Shown here: positions 24,820-34,637 of the stretch, piece by piece | How positions within the stretch are numbered: position 1 is the stretch's first letter | Layout of the letters: every line of letters starts with the position of its first letter | Source of the DNA: Rhizobium esperanzae | GTDB lineage: Bacteria > Pseudomonadota > Alphaproteobacteria > Rhizobiales > Rhizobiaceae | Reading direction: 5' to 3' | NCBI RefSeq assembly: GCF_014197615.1 | Contig: NZ_JACIFY010000025.1 | Coordinates: 1-64,000 of the forward strand | Length of the DNA: 64,000 nt | Notes under the pieces: model-generated | What the model saw: only the letters and a program-made list of their open reading frames with translations | Told to the model about the DNA's origin: nothing | Databases searched by the model: none | Translations under genes and position numbers: made by a program

Positions 24820-24954
24820 ATGTTTTCAGGCGCACAAGTATCACTCTATCCGATGTCCGGCAGTTTCGTCGGTATCATTCTCGACGCCGTCAGGGCGCCC
24901 GATCCCTATCGCGACCGGCTGCGCATCGAGACCGACGCCGAAATCGAACGCTGA
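24820..24954 (+). pseudogene. N-terminal remnant of a YkoF-type thiamine/HMP-binding protein
   Basis: A 44-codon frame, MFSGAQVSLYPMSGSFVGII to RDRLRIETDAEIER, with a good start directly behind the riboswitch. The sequence matches the start of the YkoF family (GxQVSLYPM, PYRDRLRIETD), whose members are about 200 residues. Everything after the first strand and helix is missing. The stop overlaps the thiX ATG (TGATG, 24952-24956), so it may still serve to bring ribosomes to thiX. It could be called a leader ORF rather than a dead gene. YkoF similarity is from memory of the family. Confidence 0.65.
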
Positions 24955-25760
24955 TGACACCGTCGCAACCATCGGATTCCCGCCTTGCCGCGCTCCTCGC
25001 CGCTCTCACCCGGGGCATGCCCGCCTTTCTCGCCGGCTGCGCCTTCCTGGCGGCATGGGAAGTCTATGTCGATCTCTCCGGCATCAAACCGTCCATCCTG
25101 CCGGCGCCTTCGCGCATCGTCATCCAGGGCTGGCTGAACCGCGAGGCGCTGATAGCAAACACCTGGCCGACGCTTGGGGCGACACTCGGCGGCTTCGCGC
25201 TGTCGCTTGCCTTCGCCTTCGCCGCGTCGATCCTCATGGATTTCATGCCCTTCATGCGCCGGGCATTGCTGCCGGTCTTCATCGCCAGCCAGACCCTGCC
25301 GCTGGTGGCAATCGCCCCTCTCGTCGTCCTCTGGTTCGGTTTCGGTCTCGTGCCGAAGATCCTGCTGGTGGCGCTCGTCACCTTCTTTCCGCTGCTCGTC
25401 GCCCTGCTGCAGGGTTATGAATCGACCGACCGTGACATCGCCGAATTGCTGAACTCGATGAAGGCAGGCCGCTGGCGGATTTTCCGCCTGGCGCGCCTTC
25501 CCTCGGCGCTGCCCTATTTCTTCGCCGGCCTGAGGATCTCGATCACCTATGCCGTCGTCGGCGCGATCTTTGCCGAATATGCCGGCGCCGCCCGCGGCCT
25601 CGGCATTTATATTCTCAACGCCAAGAACAATTTCCGTCCCGATCTCGTGCTTGCCGCCGTCCTCGTCAGCGCCGTGCTGACACTCTGCCTCTTCGGGCTG
25701 ACGCTGTTGATCGAGCGCCTCGTCATGCCCTGGCAGCCATCCGGGGAGCGACGCCGATGA
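24954..25760 (+). CDS. thiX: ABC transporter permease for thiamine pyrimidine precursor
   Basis: A 268-residue BPD-type permease with about six membrane helices and the EAA loop (roughly ELLNSMKAGRWRIFRLARLPSA-like, near residues 164-185). With ThiZ and ThiY it imports a pyrimidine precursor of thiamine (HMP or formylaminopyrimidine). The ATG at 24954 overlaps the stop of the ykoF remnant by one base and the gene overlaps thiZ by 4 nt (ATGA). It lies behind a TPP riboswitch, which confirms the thiamine role. Confidence 0.88.
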   Translation: MTPSQPSDSRLAALLAALTRGMPAFLAGCAFLAAWEVYVDLSGIKPSILPAPSRIVIQGWLNREALIANTWPTLGATLGGFALSLAFAFAASILMDFMPFMRRALLPVFIASQTLPLVAIAPLVVLWFGFGLVPKILLVALVTFFPLLVALLQGYESTDRDIAELLNSMKAGRWRIFRLARLPSALPYFFAGLRISITYAVVGAIFAEYAGAARGLGIYILNAKNNFRPDLVLAAVLVSAVLTLCLFGLTLLIERLVMPWQPSGERRR

Positions 25761-26569
25761 GCGATGCAATGGTTGAACTGCGCAAGATTTCGAAGTCCTT
25801 CGACGGCATGCAGGTGCTGGGCGATATTTCGCTCGCCGTCGCAAACGGCGAGTTCGTTTCGATTGTCGGCCCGTCCGGCTCCGGAAAATCGACGATATTG
25901 CGATTGCTGACGCAGGCGCTGCGTGCCGATTCCGGCGCCTTGCTTTTCAACGGCGCGCCGCTGGAACAGGCGCCGCATTCCTTCGCCTTCATGCCGCAGC
26001 GCGATGCACTGATGCCCTGGCGCCGGATCATCGACAATGCGGCACTCGGCCTCGAGGTGCGGGGCATGAGCCGCCAGGCCGCCCGCGCCGCCGTGGCGCC
26101 GCTGTTCGAAAGCTTCGGCCTTGCCGGCTTCGAACGCCATTACCCCTCCGAACTATCGGGCGGCATGCGCCAGCGCGCCGCCCTGCTGCGTACCGTCGTC
26201 CAGACCCAGGACATGCTGCTGCTCGACGAGCCTTTCGGCGCGCTCGACGCGCTGACGCGCACGCAGATCCAGGAATGGCTGCAGGGCATGTGGACCGAGC
26301 ACCGCTGGACGGCGCTGCTGATCACCCATGACGTCCGCGAAGCCGTGTTCCTCTCCGACCGCATCTACGTGCTTTCGGCCCGTCCGGCGCGTATCATACG
26401 CGAATTCCACGTTCCCCTGCCCCGCCCGAGAAGCCTTGCCGATCTCGGCTCGGCGGCGGCCCAGGCGATCGAGACCGAAATCCTGCAAACCCTGCTTCAT
26501 CCGCAAGAACAGGATGATTTCAGGCCGGCCGGCCTAAAATCTGAATCCTGTTCCAATTTAAAGAGTTAG
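25757..26569 (+). CDS. thiZ: ABC transporter ATP-binding protein for thiamine pyrimidine precursor
   Basis: A 270-residue ABC ATPase: Walker A GPSGSGKST (about residues 38-46), Q-loop MPQRDALMPW, signature LSGGMRQRAALLR and Walker B MLLLDEPFGALD. It powers the ThiXYZ importer. The start overlaps the thiX stop. The last 21 or so residues (from about 250, EQDDFRPAGLKSESC onward) are encoded by a palindromic repeat element that also supplies the stop codon, so the natural C-terminus was probably different. Confidence 0.9.
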   Translation: MSDAMVELRKISKSFDGMQVLGDISLAVANGEFVSIVGPSGSGKSTILRLLTQALRADSGALLFNGAPLEQAPHSFAFMPQRDALMPWRRIIDNAALGLEVRGMSRQAARAAVAPLFESFGLAGFERHYPSELSGGMRQRAALLRTVVQTQDMLLLDEPFGALDALTRTQIQEWLQGMWTEHRWTALLITHDVREAVFLSDRIYVLSARPARIIREFHVPLPRPRSLADLGSAAAQAIETEILQTLLHPQEQDDFRPAGLKSESCSNLKS

Positions 26570-26617
26570 AGCATGATGTCGTCCGAAACCGCTCAGATTT
26601 TTCGGCGCCATGCTTTA
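26506..26617. repeat. RIME-like element, copy 2, overlapping the end of thiZ
   Basis: Two palindromes side by side. The first (26506-26553) reads GAACAGGATGATTTCAGGCC, then GGCCGGCCTAAAATCTGAAT and CCTGTTC. The second (26568-26617) starts AGAGCATGATGTCGTCCGAA and returns with TTTTTCGGCGCCATGCTTTA. The first is an inverted near-copy of the element at 23266-23320. The double-palindrome layout is that of rhizobial RIME elements. Confidence 0.8.
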
Positions 26618-26636
26618 GAGACCTAAGGAGGTCACC

Positions 26637-27647
26637 ATGCTGCTTCTCACCCGTCGCCAGACGATCTTCGCCGCCATCGCGGCAAGCCTCGCCGGCCGCT
26701 CGGCCTTCGCCCAAGCGGCGCCCGCAAAGGTCCGCATCGCGCTCGACTGGACGCCCAACACCAACCATATCGGCATCTATGTCGCCAAGGCGAAGGGCTT
26801 CTATGAGGCCGCCGGCCTCGATGTCGAGATCCTTCCCTTTGCCGATGCCAGCGCCGGAACGCTTGTTTCCAACGGCGTCGCCGATTTCGGCATCAGCAGC
26901 GAGATCGAGGCCATCACCCAGCGCGCCGGCGGCGGCGACGTGAAGATGGTCTACGGCGTCGTCCAGACCGAAACCGCACGGCTGATCTTCAAGGGCGGAC
27001 GCGACGACATCAAGAGCCCCAAAGATCTCGACGGCAAGACCTATGGCGGCTTTGGCGGCACCTGGGAAAGCGCGCTGGTCTCGGCGATGATCCGCAATGA
27101 CGGCGGCAAGGGCGAGGTCAACACCGTCACCCTCGGCACCTCCGCCTACGAGGCGCTGGACAATGGCTCGATCGATTTCACCCTCGAAATCTACACCTGG
27201 GAAGGCATCGCCGCCGAGCTGGAAAAGCGCAAGATCGACCGCTTCCACTATTCCGATTACGGCATTCCCGACGAGCAGACGACGGTCATCGTCTCCAGCG
27301 ACGCCTATCTCTCGGCAAGCCGCGAACATGCCCGCGCCTTCATCCAGGCGACGCGCCAGGGTTATGCCTATTCCGTCGACCATCCCGACGAAGCCTGCGA
27401 GCTGCTGATATCGGGAAGCAACGGCGCGCTGATGAACACTGAACTGGTCAAGGCTTCCCAGAAGGCGTTGATCGAGGGGCACTTCCTGAGGTCCGAGACC
27501 GGGGTGATCGGCACGCTCGACCCGGCAAAGGCCGAAGGCATCGGCGGCTTCCTGCTCGAGAACGGCATTCTGGTCGATGCCAACGGCGCCACCCTCAAGG
27601 AGAAGCCGGATTTTTCCAGCTATTTCACCAACGAACTGCTCGTCTGA
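26637..27647 (+). CDS. thiY: Substrate-binding protein for thiamine pyrimidine precursor
   Basis: A 336-residue NMT1/THI5-like periplasmic binding protein. A twin-arginine-like signal (LTRRQTIFAAIAAS, cleavage after AFA about residue 25) leads to the family start VRIALDWTPNTNHIGIYVAKAKG and a SEIEAI segment. It delivers a pyrimidine precursor (HMP or N-formylaminopyrimidine) to ThiXZ. An ideal AGGAGG site lies 7 nt before the ATG. The RIME element separates it from thiZ, but the three genes are one transport unit behind the TPP riboswitch. Confidence 0.9.
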   Translation: MLLLTRRQTIFAAIAASLAGRSAFAQAAPAKVRIALDWTPNTNHIGIYVAKAKGFYEAAGLDVEILPFADASAGTLVSNGVADFGISSEIEAITQRAGGGDVKMVYGVVQTETARLIFKGGRDDIKSPKDLDGKTYGGFGGTWESALVSAMIRNDGGKGEVNTVTLGTSAYEALDNGSIDFTLEIYTWEGIAAELEKRKIDRFHYSDYGIPDEQTTVIVSSDAYLSASREHARAFIQATRQGYAYSVDHPDEACELLISGSNGALMNTELVKASQKALIEGHFLRSETGVIGTLDPAKAEGIGGFLLENGILVDANGATLKEKPDFSSYFTNELLV

Positions 27648-27702
27648 CCTCGAGCTTCGGCCTTGCCGGCCGCGGTTTTCCGCGGCAAAGGCCATCTGGC
27701 AC

Positions 27703-27773
27703 TGCATGATTTCTTAAATCGGAAGCGATATAAGAAAAAAGGATGCAGCACTTCAAAGTGTTACAGCGCCGCA
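27703..27773. repeat. Rhizobial dispersed intergenic repeat
   Basis: TGCATGATTTCTTAAATCGG, then CGATATAAGAAAAAAGGATG forms an inverted repeat and is followed by CAGCACTTCAAAGTGTTACAGCG. This combination is, from memory, one of the common intergenic repeats of Rhizobium genomes. It lies between thiY and the acyltransferase gene. Confidence 0.6.
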
Positions 27774-27809
27774 CGGGTGAAGACGCGGCGCCGTAAGGCG
27801 GGGAACAGG

Positions 27810-29030
27810 ATGCGACAACAGGAAAGACTGGTCGGAGCGGACTTTCTGCGCGCGACGGCCTGTCTGCTGGTGTTTATCCATCATCTGGCGATCCGGCTGG
27901 ATATGCGCAGAATCCCCGACGAATTGGGGCCGGCCGCAAACATCCTCCGCTTCGGCAATTTCGGCGTCGCCATCTTCTTCGTGCTCAGCGGCTTCCTTCT
28001 TGCCCATCCCTTCTGGCGGGCGCTCGACAATGGCAGCAACATGCCGAGCCTCCGCCACTACACGATCCGCAGGGCGGCGCGCATCGCCCCGGGCTTCTGG
28101 TTCGCCGCAACCGTCGGCTTCGTTCTCAGCCTGACGCTGCTTGCCCTGCCGCTGACGCCAGAGCTTGCGCTGCGCTACCTCTCCGGGCTGCTGTTCATGA
28201 GCCAGTGGCATTGGCGCACGTTTTTTCCTGTCGAGACAGACGGGCCGCTCTGGTCGATCCCCTTCGAGGTCACCAGCTATGTGCTGCTGCCGGCCTGCTT
28301 CTTCCTGCTGTTCCGTTTGCCGGCCTTGAGGCAGCGGCCGCTCCTCGCCCGCTTCGCCTGGCTTTGCGCGATGTCAGGCGTGCTCCTCGCCCATGTGCTG
28401 ATCCTCACCGTCTTTGCGCTCGACGACATCGGACGCGGCTGGCAATACGGCCTCCAGGGTGGGGCGAAGGAGTGGATGCCGAGATATAATCCGATCGGCT
28501 TCTTCGCCGTCTTCGCACTCGGCGCGCTTGCTGCCGGCGTCGAGGTCATGCTCCCCAGAAGACCCTCCCCCTGGTTCGATACCGCAGCGCTGCTGGCCCT
28601 TGCCATTGCCGGCTACCGCCTTGGCATATCGCCGGGCGGCACCCCCGAAGCTTATGGCTGGCTCGAAATCCCCTATGGCTTCCCGGTCTTTCCGCTGGCA
28701 ATCGCAACGGCGCTCGTCTCGCTCTGCCATTCGCAATATCTGGGCAGATTGCTCGACAACGCTCCCGTCCGCTACATCGCAAAGATCTCCTTCGGCATCT
28801 ATATCTGGCAGGAGATCATCCTGATATCGATCCAGAGGCTCGACCAGGGTTCGTTCGGCGTTTCCTCGGAAAACGTCGTCACCGGCTGGCTGCAGTCCTG
28901 TGGACTGGCGGCAGCATCTGTCTTTCTGGTCGCAAGCCTCAGCTACACACTGCTGGAAAAGCCGGTGATCGACATCGGCAACCGCCTGACATCGCGCCAG
29001 CCCAATCGGGCTACTCCTTTCAAAGTATAA
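27810..29030 (+). CDS. Acyltransferase family 3 membrane protein
   Basis: A 406-residue integral membrane protein with about ten helices and the acyltransferase-3 (OafA/NodX-like) start RATACLLVFIHHLAIRL containing the conserved His, then VAIFFVLSGFLLAHPFW and RRAARIAPGFW. Such enzymes add acetyl or other acyl groups to sugars of O-antigen, exopolysaccharide or glycans. The target here is unknown; the next gene is a sugar-phosphate transferase, which favours a surface polysaccharide. The ATG at 27810 is taken because the family match begins there; sequence upstream is repeat DNA. Confidence 0.88.
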   Translation: MRQQERLVGADFLRATACLLVFIHHLAIRLDMRRIPDELGPAANILRFGNFGVAIFFVLSGFLLAHPFWRALDNGSNMPSLRHYTIRRAARIAPGFWFAATVGFVLSLTLLALPLTPELALRYLSGLLFMSQWHWRTFFPVETDGPLWSIPFEVTSYVLLPACFFLLFRLPALRQRPLLARFAWLCAMSGVLLAHVLILTVFALDDIGRGWQYGLQGGAKEWMPRYNPIGFFAVFALGALAAGVEVMLPRRPSPWFDTAALLALAIAGYRLGISPGGTPEAYGWLEIPYGFPVFPLAIATALVSLCHSQYLGRLLDNAPVRYIAKISFGIYIWQEIILISIQRLDQGSFGVSSENVVTGWLQSCGLAAASVFLVASLSYTLLEKPVIDIGNRLTSRQPNRATPFKV

Positions 29031-29197
29031 ATTCTCCGTCACCTCAACTACAGGCATTAAGGTTAACGAGAATTACTCCCATTTTTGGCTTCTTTGGGGT
29101 TACTGATTTCTTATTTAAACCGATGACAAACGATACGTGAGGATGTATCTGTCTCCCTGCAGTTCAGTATCGCATCTAAACTTGTGGGCCTTGCGTA

Positions 29198-29935
29198 ATG
29201 AATGCTTATACTTCGAAGACGAATTCACGCTTCGATCCGTCTCAGCGTCAGGACAAAATCGGGTCCCTGGTTATCGCGAATTCCAACATTCGCCAGCCGG
29301 ACAGCTTTTCTCATGTTGAAAGAAAGAGCGCTGTGCGGCTCGGCGTGAAGCGTTTGATCGACATTGTCGCCTCGCTCAGCGCCCTCATCGTTCTGGCGCC
29401 GTTTTTTCTGGCGATCGCGCTCTTCATCAAGTTCGACGACGGCGGGCCGGTATTTTTCCGCCAGATCCGCTGGGGACTGAACGGCCACAAGATTACCGTC
29501 TTCAAGTTCCGAACGATGCGCGCCGAAGCTTGCGATCCGAGCGGCGTGCAACAGACGGTCAAGGGCGACAGCCGGGTGACAGGCATCGGCGCGGTGCTCC
29601 GCAAGACCAATATCGATGAACTGCCGCAGCTTCTGAACGTCCTCAAGGGCGACATGTCGCTGGTCGGCCCGCGCTGCCACGCCATCAACATGCGGGCTGC
29701 CGGCCGGCTCTACGAAGAACTCGTGCCCGACTACCATCACCGACACATCATGCGTCCCGGCATTACCGGCCTTGCGCAGACGCGCGGATGGCGCGGTCCG
29801 ACCGCGCGGCCGCTGCAAGCCCGGGCCCGCATCGCCTGCGATATATATTATGTCAGGAATTTCAGCCTGCTGCTCGACTTAAAGATTCTGTTGAAGACGC
29901 TGGTCATCGAACTGCGTGGCGGCACCGGCTTCTGA
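29198..29935 (+). CDS. Undecaprenyl-phosphate sugar-phosphate transferase (ExoY/PssA-like)
   Basis: A 245-residue bacterial sugar transferase. One hydrophobic segment (about residues 53-77) anchors it, then come GGPVFFRQIRWG, KFRTMR, DELPQLLNVLKGDMSLVGPR and RPGITGLAQTRGW, the core motifs of enzymes that start polysaccharide repeat units on undecaprenyl phosphate at the inner face of the membrane. It is related to ExoY and PssA, but the sugar it uses cannot be read from the sequence. The first 45 residues are variable and polar. The 167-nt upstream region is AT-rich and likely carries its promoter. Confidence 0.9.
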   Translation: MNAYTSKTNSRFDPSQRQDKIGSLVIANSNIRQPDSFSHVERKSAVRLGVKRLIDIVASLSALIVLAPFFLAIALFIKFDDGGPVFFRQIRWGLNGHKITVFKFRTMRAEACDPSGVQQTVKGDSRVTGIGAVLRKTNIDELPQLLNVLKGDMSLVGPRCHAINMRAAGRLYEELVPDYHHRHIMRPGITGLAQTRGWRGPTARPLQARARIACDIYYVRNFSLLLDLKILLKTLVIELRGGTGF

Positions 29936-30036
29936 GACGGTTCACTGCATCGGCAAAGCCGCACGTGGTCCTACCTTTTCACTTATCAATCCGCCCGACA
30001 GGCCTGTCTTTCGTCAGCCGACAGATCGACGGACAC

Positions 30037-30064
30037 AAAAAAGGCGGCTCTTGCAGCCGCCTTT
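30037..30064 (-). terminator. Rho-independent terminator of the atp operon
   Basis: On the minus strand the stem AAAGGCGGCT with AGCCGCCTTT around a 5-nt loop is followed by TTTTTT. It lies 22 nt beyond the atpC stop codon. Confidence 0.9.
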
Positions 30065-30085
30065 CGTCATCGCAGTTGATTGCGA

Positions 30086-30493
30086 TCAGTCCTGTTGAAC
30101 GATGCCGCTCAGATGCGTCAGTTCCATGATGAAGTGCTCGAGCTTCGACTTGTGCTCGTGCAACTCGGCATGTTCGAGCTCCAGGCGGGCGGCTTCGATG
30201 CGACGGGTCAGCTCATCCTTGTGGAGTTCCTCGACCGGAACCGCGGATTCGGCAAGCAGGGTGCAGCCGGTCGGCAGGATATCGGCAAAACCGCCGAACA
30301 CGACATAGTCCTGCTTCCTGCCGGAAGCCGAACGCACGCTCACGACACCGGGCTTGATCGTCGTCATCGTCGGCGCGTGGTGGGCCATGACGGTCATTTC
30401 GCCTTCAGTCGCAGGAATGACGACCTCGGTCACCATCTCCGACAGCAGCAGACGCTCCGGCGAAACGAGCTCAAAGTTGAAATTGTCAGCCAT
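30086..30493 (-). CDS. atpC: ATP synthase F1 epsilon subunit
   Basis: A 135-residue epsilon subunit of the F1 rotor stalk. It starts FNFELVSPERLLLSEMV, has the beta-sandwich segment PATEGEMTVMAHHAPTMTT and a C-terminal helical pair. The start overlaps the stop of the small CxxC gene (TGATG), and a terminator follows, so it is the last gene of atpHAGD-orf-C. The F0 genes are not in this window. Confidence 0.95.
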   Translation of the reverse strand: MADNFNFELVSPERLLLSEMVTEVVIPATEGEMTVMAHHAPTMTTIKPGVVSVRSASGRKQDYVVFGGFADILPTGCTLLAESAVPVEELHKDELTRRIEAARLELEHAELHEHKSKLEHFIMELTHLSGIVQQD

Positions 30494-30731
30494 CAGTGAC
30501 TTACCTTCTCGGCTATGGCTTTCGCATCTTGCAATTTAGTCCCGCAGAACGGGCAGTGCATTATTGCCTGGTCGAGGTAACCGAGGCCTTCCTCGCTCTG
30601 GACCAGACCCACCACCATCATCATCACGCCGTTATCGGCGCGATAGATGGTCGGCGCTGCCGGCTCCGGAAGATCCGCCACGACCCCTTTCAGGGAGTCG
30701 CAGCAGAATATCTCGTCCAAGGCATCGGTCA

Positions 30732-30732
<1 letters not shown>
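30493..30732 (-). CDS. Small CxxC protein between atpD and atpC
   Basis: A 79-residue soluble protein, MTDALDEIFCCDSLKGVVAD to AEKVSH. It holds a CC pair near the N-terminus, and HCPFCGTKL (about residues 58-66), half of a zinc-ribbon-like motif. There is no signal or membrane segment. It is wedged between atpD and atpC with one-base TGATG overlaps on both sides, so it is translated in step with the ATP synthase. I do not recognise a named family. A zinc or redox role, or a role in ATP synthase assembly or control, is possible but only inferred from position. Confidence 0.8.
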
Positions 30733-32171
<1,439 letters not shown>

Positions 32172-32194
32172 TTTCTGACCCTCTTTTCCTAGCT

Positions 32195-33079
32195 TCAGAG
32201 CGCTTCCGCGCCCGAAATGATTTCAATGAGTTCCTTGGTGATCTGCGCCTGACGCTGGCGGTTGTAGCTCAGCGTCAGCTTATTGATCATCTCACCAGCA
32301 TTACGCGTCGCATTGTCCATCGCGCTCATCTTGGCGCCCATTTCGCCGGCGACGTTCTCAAGGAGCGCGCGGAAGACCTGGACTGAGATATTGCGCGGGA
32401 TCAGATCGTCGAGGATCGCTGCCGGATCCGGCTCATATTCGTAGACGGCGCCGGCATGTTCTGCATCCTCGGCAACAACGTCGGGAGCCTGGGCAGGGAT
32501 AAGCTGCTGCGCCGTCGGGATCTGCGAGATGACCGATTTGAACTCGGAGTAGAACAACGTGCAGACGTCGAACTCGCCGGCCTCGTACATCTCGATGAGA
32601 CGCTTGCCGATCTGGTCGGCATTCTCGAAGCCGATCTTCTTGACTTCGCGCAGTTCCTTGCGCTCGACGATCAGCGAAGCATATTCGCGGCGAAGGATGT
32701 CGTAACCCTTCTTGCCGACGGTGAAAATCTTCACCGTCTTGCCCTCGGCAATCAGCTTGCGGACGTGATCGCGGGCAAAACGCGCAATCTGCGAATTGAA
32801 GCCGCCGCAAAGACCGCGTTCGGCGGTGCAGACGACGAGCAGATGGACCTGGTCCTTGCCGGTGCCGGTCATCAGCGCCGGCGCGCCATCGGCATCGGTG
32901 ACGGCCTTGGCGATGTTCGCCAGAACCGCACCCATGCGTTCCGAATAGGGCCTGGCGGCCTCGGCCGCCTCCTGCGCGCGCCGAAGCTTCGCCGCAGCGA
33001 CCATTTTCATCGCCTTGGTGATCTTCTGCGTCGCCTTGACGGAGGCGATCCGGTTTTTCAGATCCTTGAGTGAAGGCAT
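32195..33079 (-). CDS. atpG: ATP synthase F1 gamma subunit
   Basis: A 294-residue gamma subunit, the central rotor shaft. It has the N-terminal helix PSLKDLKNRIASVKATQKIT and the C-terminal helix AMDNATRNAGEMINKLTLSYNRQRQAQIT, which pair as a coiled coil in the alpha3beta3 ring, and CTAERGLCGGFNSQ in the middle. It lies between atpA and atpD with short gaps. Confidence 0.97.
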   Translation of the reverse strand: MPSLKDLKNRIASVKATQKITKAMKMVAAAKLRRAQEAAEAARPYSERMGAVLANIAKAVTDADGAPALMTGTGKDQVHLLVVCTAERGLCGGFNSQIARFARDHVRKLIAEGKTVKIFTVGKKGYDILRREYASLIVERKELREVKKIGFENADQIGKRLIEMYEAGEFDVCTLFYSEFKSVISQIPTAQQLIPAQAPDVVAEDAEHAGAVYEYEPDPAAILDDLIPRNISVQVFRALLENVAGEMGAKMSAMDNATRNAGEMINKLTLSYNRQRQAQITKELIEIISGAEAL

Positions 33080-33107
33080 CCGTTATCCGTCCTAACTTAG
33101 GGCCCGA

Positions 33108-34637
33108 TTACGAGAAAGACTTTGCGAAGCTATCGAGAGCAGCATTGAGCTTGCCCTTGGTATCGTCGCTGATTGCCTTTTCCGTGCGGATTGCGTCGAG
33201 GATGGCGGAGCCTTCCGAACGCAGGTACGAAAGCAAGCCCTGCTCGAACTTGCCGACCGATGCGACCGGCAGCTTGTCGAGATAGCCGTTGACGCCGGCG
33301 AAGATCACGGCAACCTGCTCTTCCGTCTTCAGCGGCGAGAACTGCGGCTGCTTCAGGAGTTCGGTCAGACGTGCGCCACGGTTCAGCAGGCGCTGCGTCG
33401 CAGCGTCGAGGTCCGAACCGAACTGGGCGAAGGCGGCCATTTCGCGATACTGGGCGAGTTCGCCCTTGATCGAGCCGGCAACCTGCTTCATCGCCTTGAT
33501 CTGCGCCGACGAACCGACGCGGGAAACCGACAGACCGACGTTCACGGCCGGGCGGATGCCCTGGTAGAACAGGTCGGTTTCAAGGAAGATCTGGCCGTCG
33601 GTGATCGAGATCACGTTGGTCGGAATGAAGGCCGAAACGTCGTTGCCCTGCGTTTCGATGACGGGCAGAGCGGTCAGCGAGCCGGCGCCCTTGTCGTCGT
33701 TCATCTTCGCAGCGCGCTCGAGGAGGCGCGAATGCAGGTAGAAAACGTCGCCCGGATAGGCTTCGCGGCCCGGCGGGCGGCGCAGCAGCAGCGACATCTG
33801 GCGGTAGGACACGGCCTGCTTGGACAGGTCGTCGTAGCCGATCAGCGCATGCATGCCGTTGTCGCGGAAATATTCGCCCATGGCGCAGCCGGCAAACGGT
33901 GCCAGGTACTGCATCGGGGCCGGATCGGAAGCCGTGGCGGCAACGATGATCGAATACTTCAGTGCGCCGCGCTCTTCGAGCACCTTGACGAACTGGGCAA
34001 CGGTCGAACGCTTCTGGCCGATGGCGACGTAGACGCAGTAAAGCTTTTCGCCTTCCGGACCGTTGTCGTGAATGGCCTTCTGGTTGAGGAAGGCGTCGAG
34101 AAGAATGGCGGTCTTGCCGGTCTGGCGGTCGCCGATGACAAGCTCGCGCTGGCCGCGGCCAACCGGGATCAGCGCATCGATGGCCTTGAGGCCGGTCGAC
34201 ATCGGCTCATGAACCGACTTGCGCGGAATGATGCCCGGAGCCTTGACGTCGACGCGCGAACGGCGCGTCGCGTTGATCGGGCCCTTGCCGTCGATCGGAT
34301 TGCCGAGCGCGTCGACGACGCGGCCGAGCAGTTCCGGACCGACAGGAACGTCAACGATGGCGCCGGTCCGCTTGACGGTGTCGCCTTCCTTGATGTCACG
34401 GTCGGAGCCGAAGATGACGACGCCGACATTGTCGGATTCGAGGTTCAGCGCCATGCCGCGGATGCCGCCCGGGAACTCGACCATCTCGCCGGCCTGGACA
34501 TTGTCCAGACCATAGACACGAGCGATGCCGTCACCGACGGAGAGAACCTGGCCGACTTCCGAGACTTCTGCCTCTTTGCCGAAATTTTTGATCTGGTCTT
34601 TGAGAATTGCGGAAATTTCCGCGGCGCGGATATCCAT
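33108..34637 (-). CDS. atpA: ATP synthase F1 alpha subunit
   Basis: A 509-residue non-catalytic nucleotide-binding subunit of F1. It has the P-loop GDRQTGKTAI, the GIARVYGLDNVQAGE N-terminal barrel and the ALPVIETQGNDVSAFIPTNVISITDGQIFLE segment typical of AtpA. Its start codon touches the atpH stop (overlap at 34637), so the two are coupled. Confidence 0.98.
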   Translation of the reverse strand: MDIRAAEISAILKDQIKNFGKEAEVSEVGQVLSVGDGIARVYGLDNVQAGEMVEFPGGIRGMALNLESDNVGVVIFGSDRDIKEGDTVKRTGAIVDVPVGPELLGRVVDALGNPIDGKGPINATRRSRVDVKAPGIIPRKSVHEPMSTGLKAIDALIPVGRGQRELVIGDRQTGKTAILLDAFLNQKAIHDNGPEGEKLYCVYVAIGQKRSTVAQFVKVLEERGALKYSIIVAATASDPAPMQYLAPFAGCAMGEYFRDNGMHALIGYDDLSKQAVSYRQMSLLLRRPPGREAYPGDVFYLHSRLLERAAKMNDDKGAGSLTALPVIETQGNDVSAFIPTNVISITDGQIFLETDLFYQGIRPAVNVGLSVSRVGSSAQIKAMKQVAGSIKGELAQYREMAAFAQFGSDLDAATQRLLNRGARLTELLKQPQFSPLKTEEQVAVIFAGVNGYLDKLPVASVGKFEQGLLSYLRSEGSAILDAIRTEKAISDDTKGKLNAALDSFAKSFS

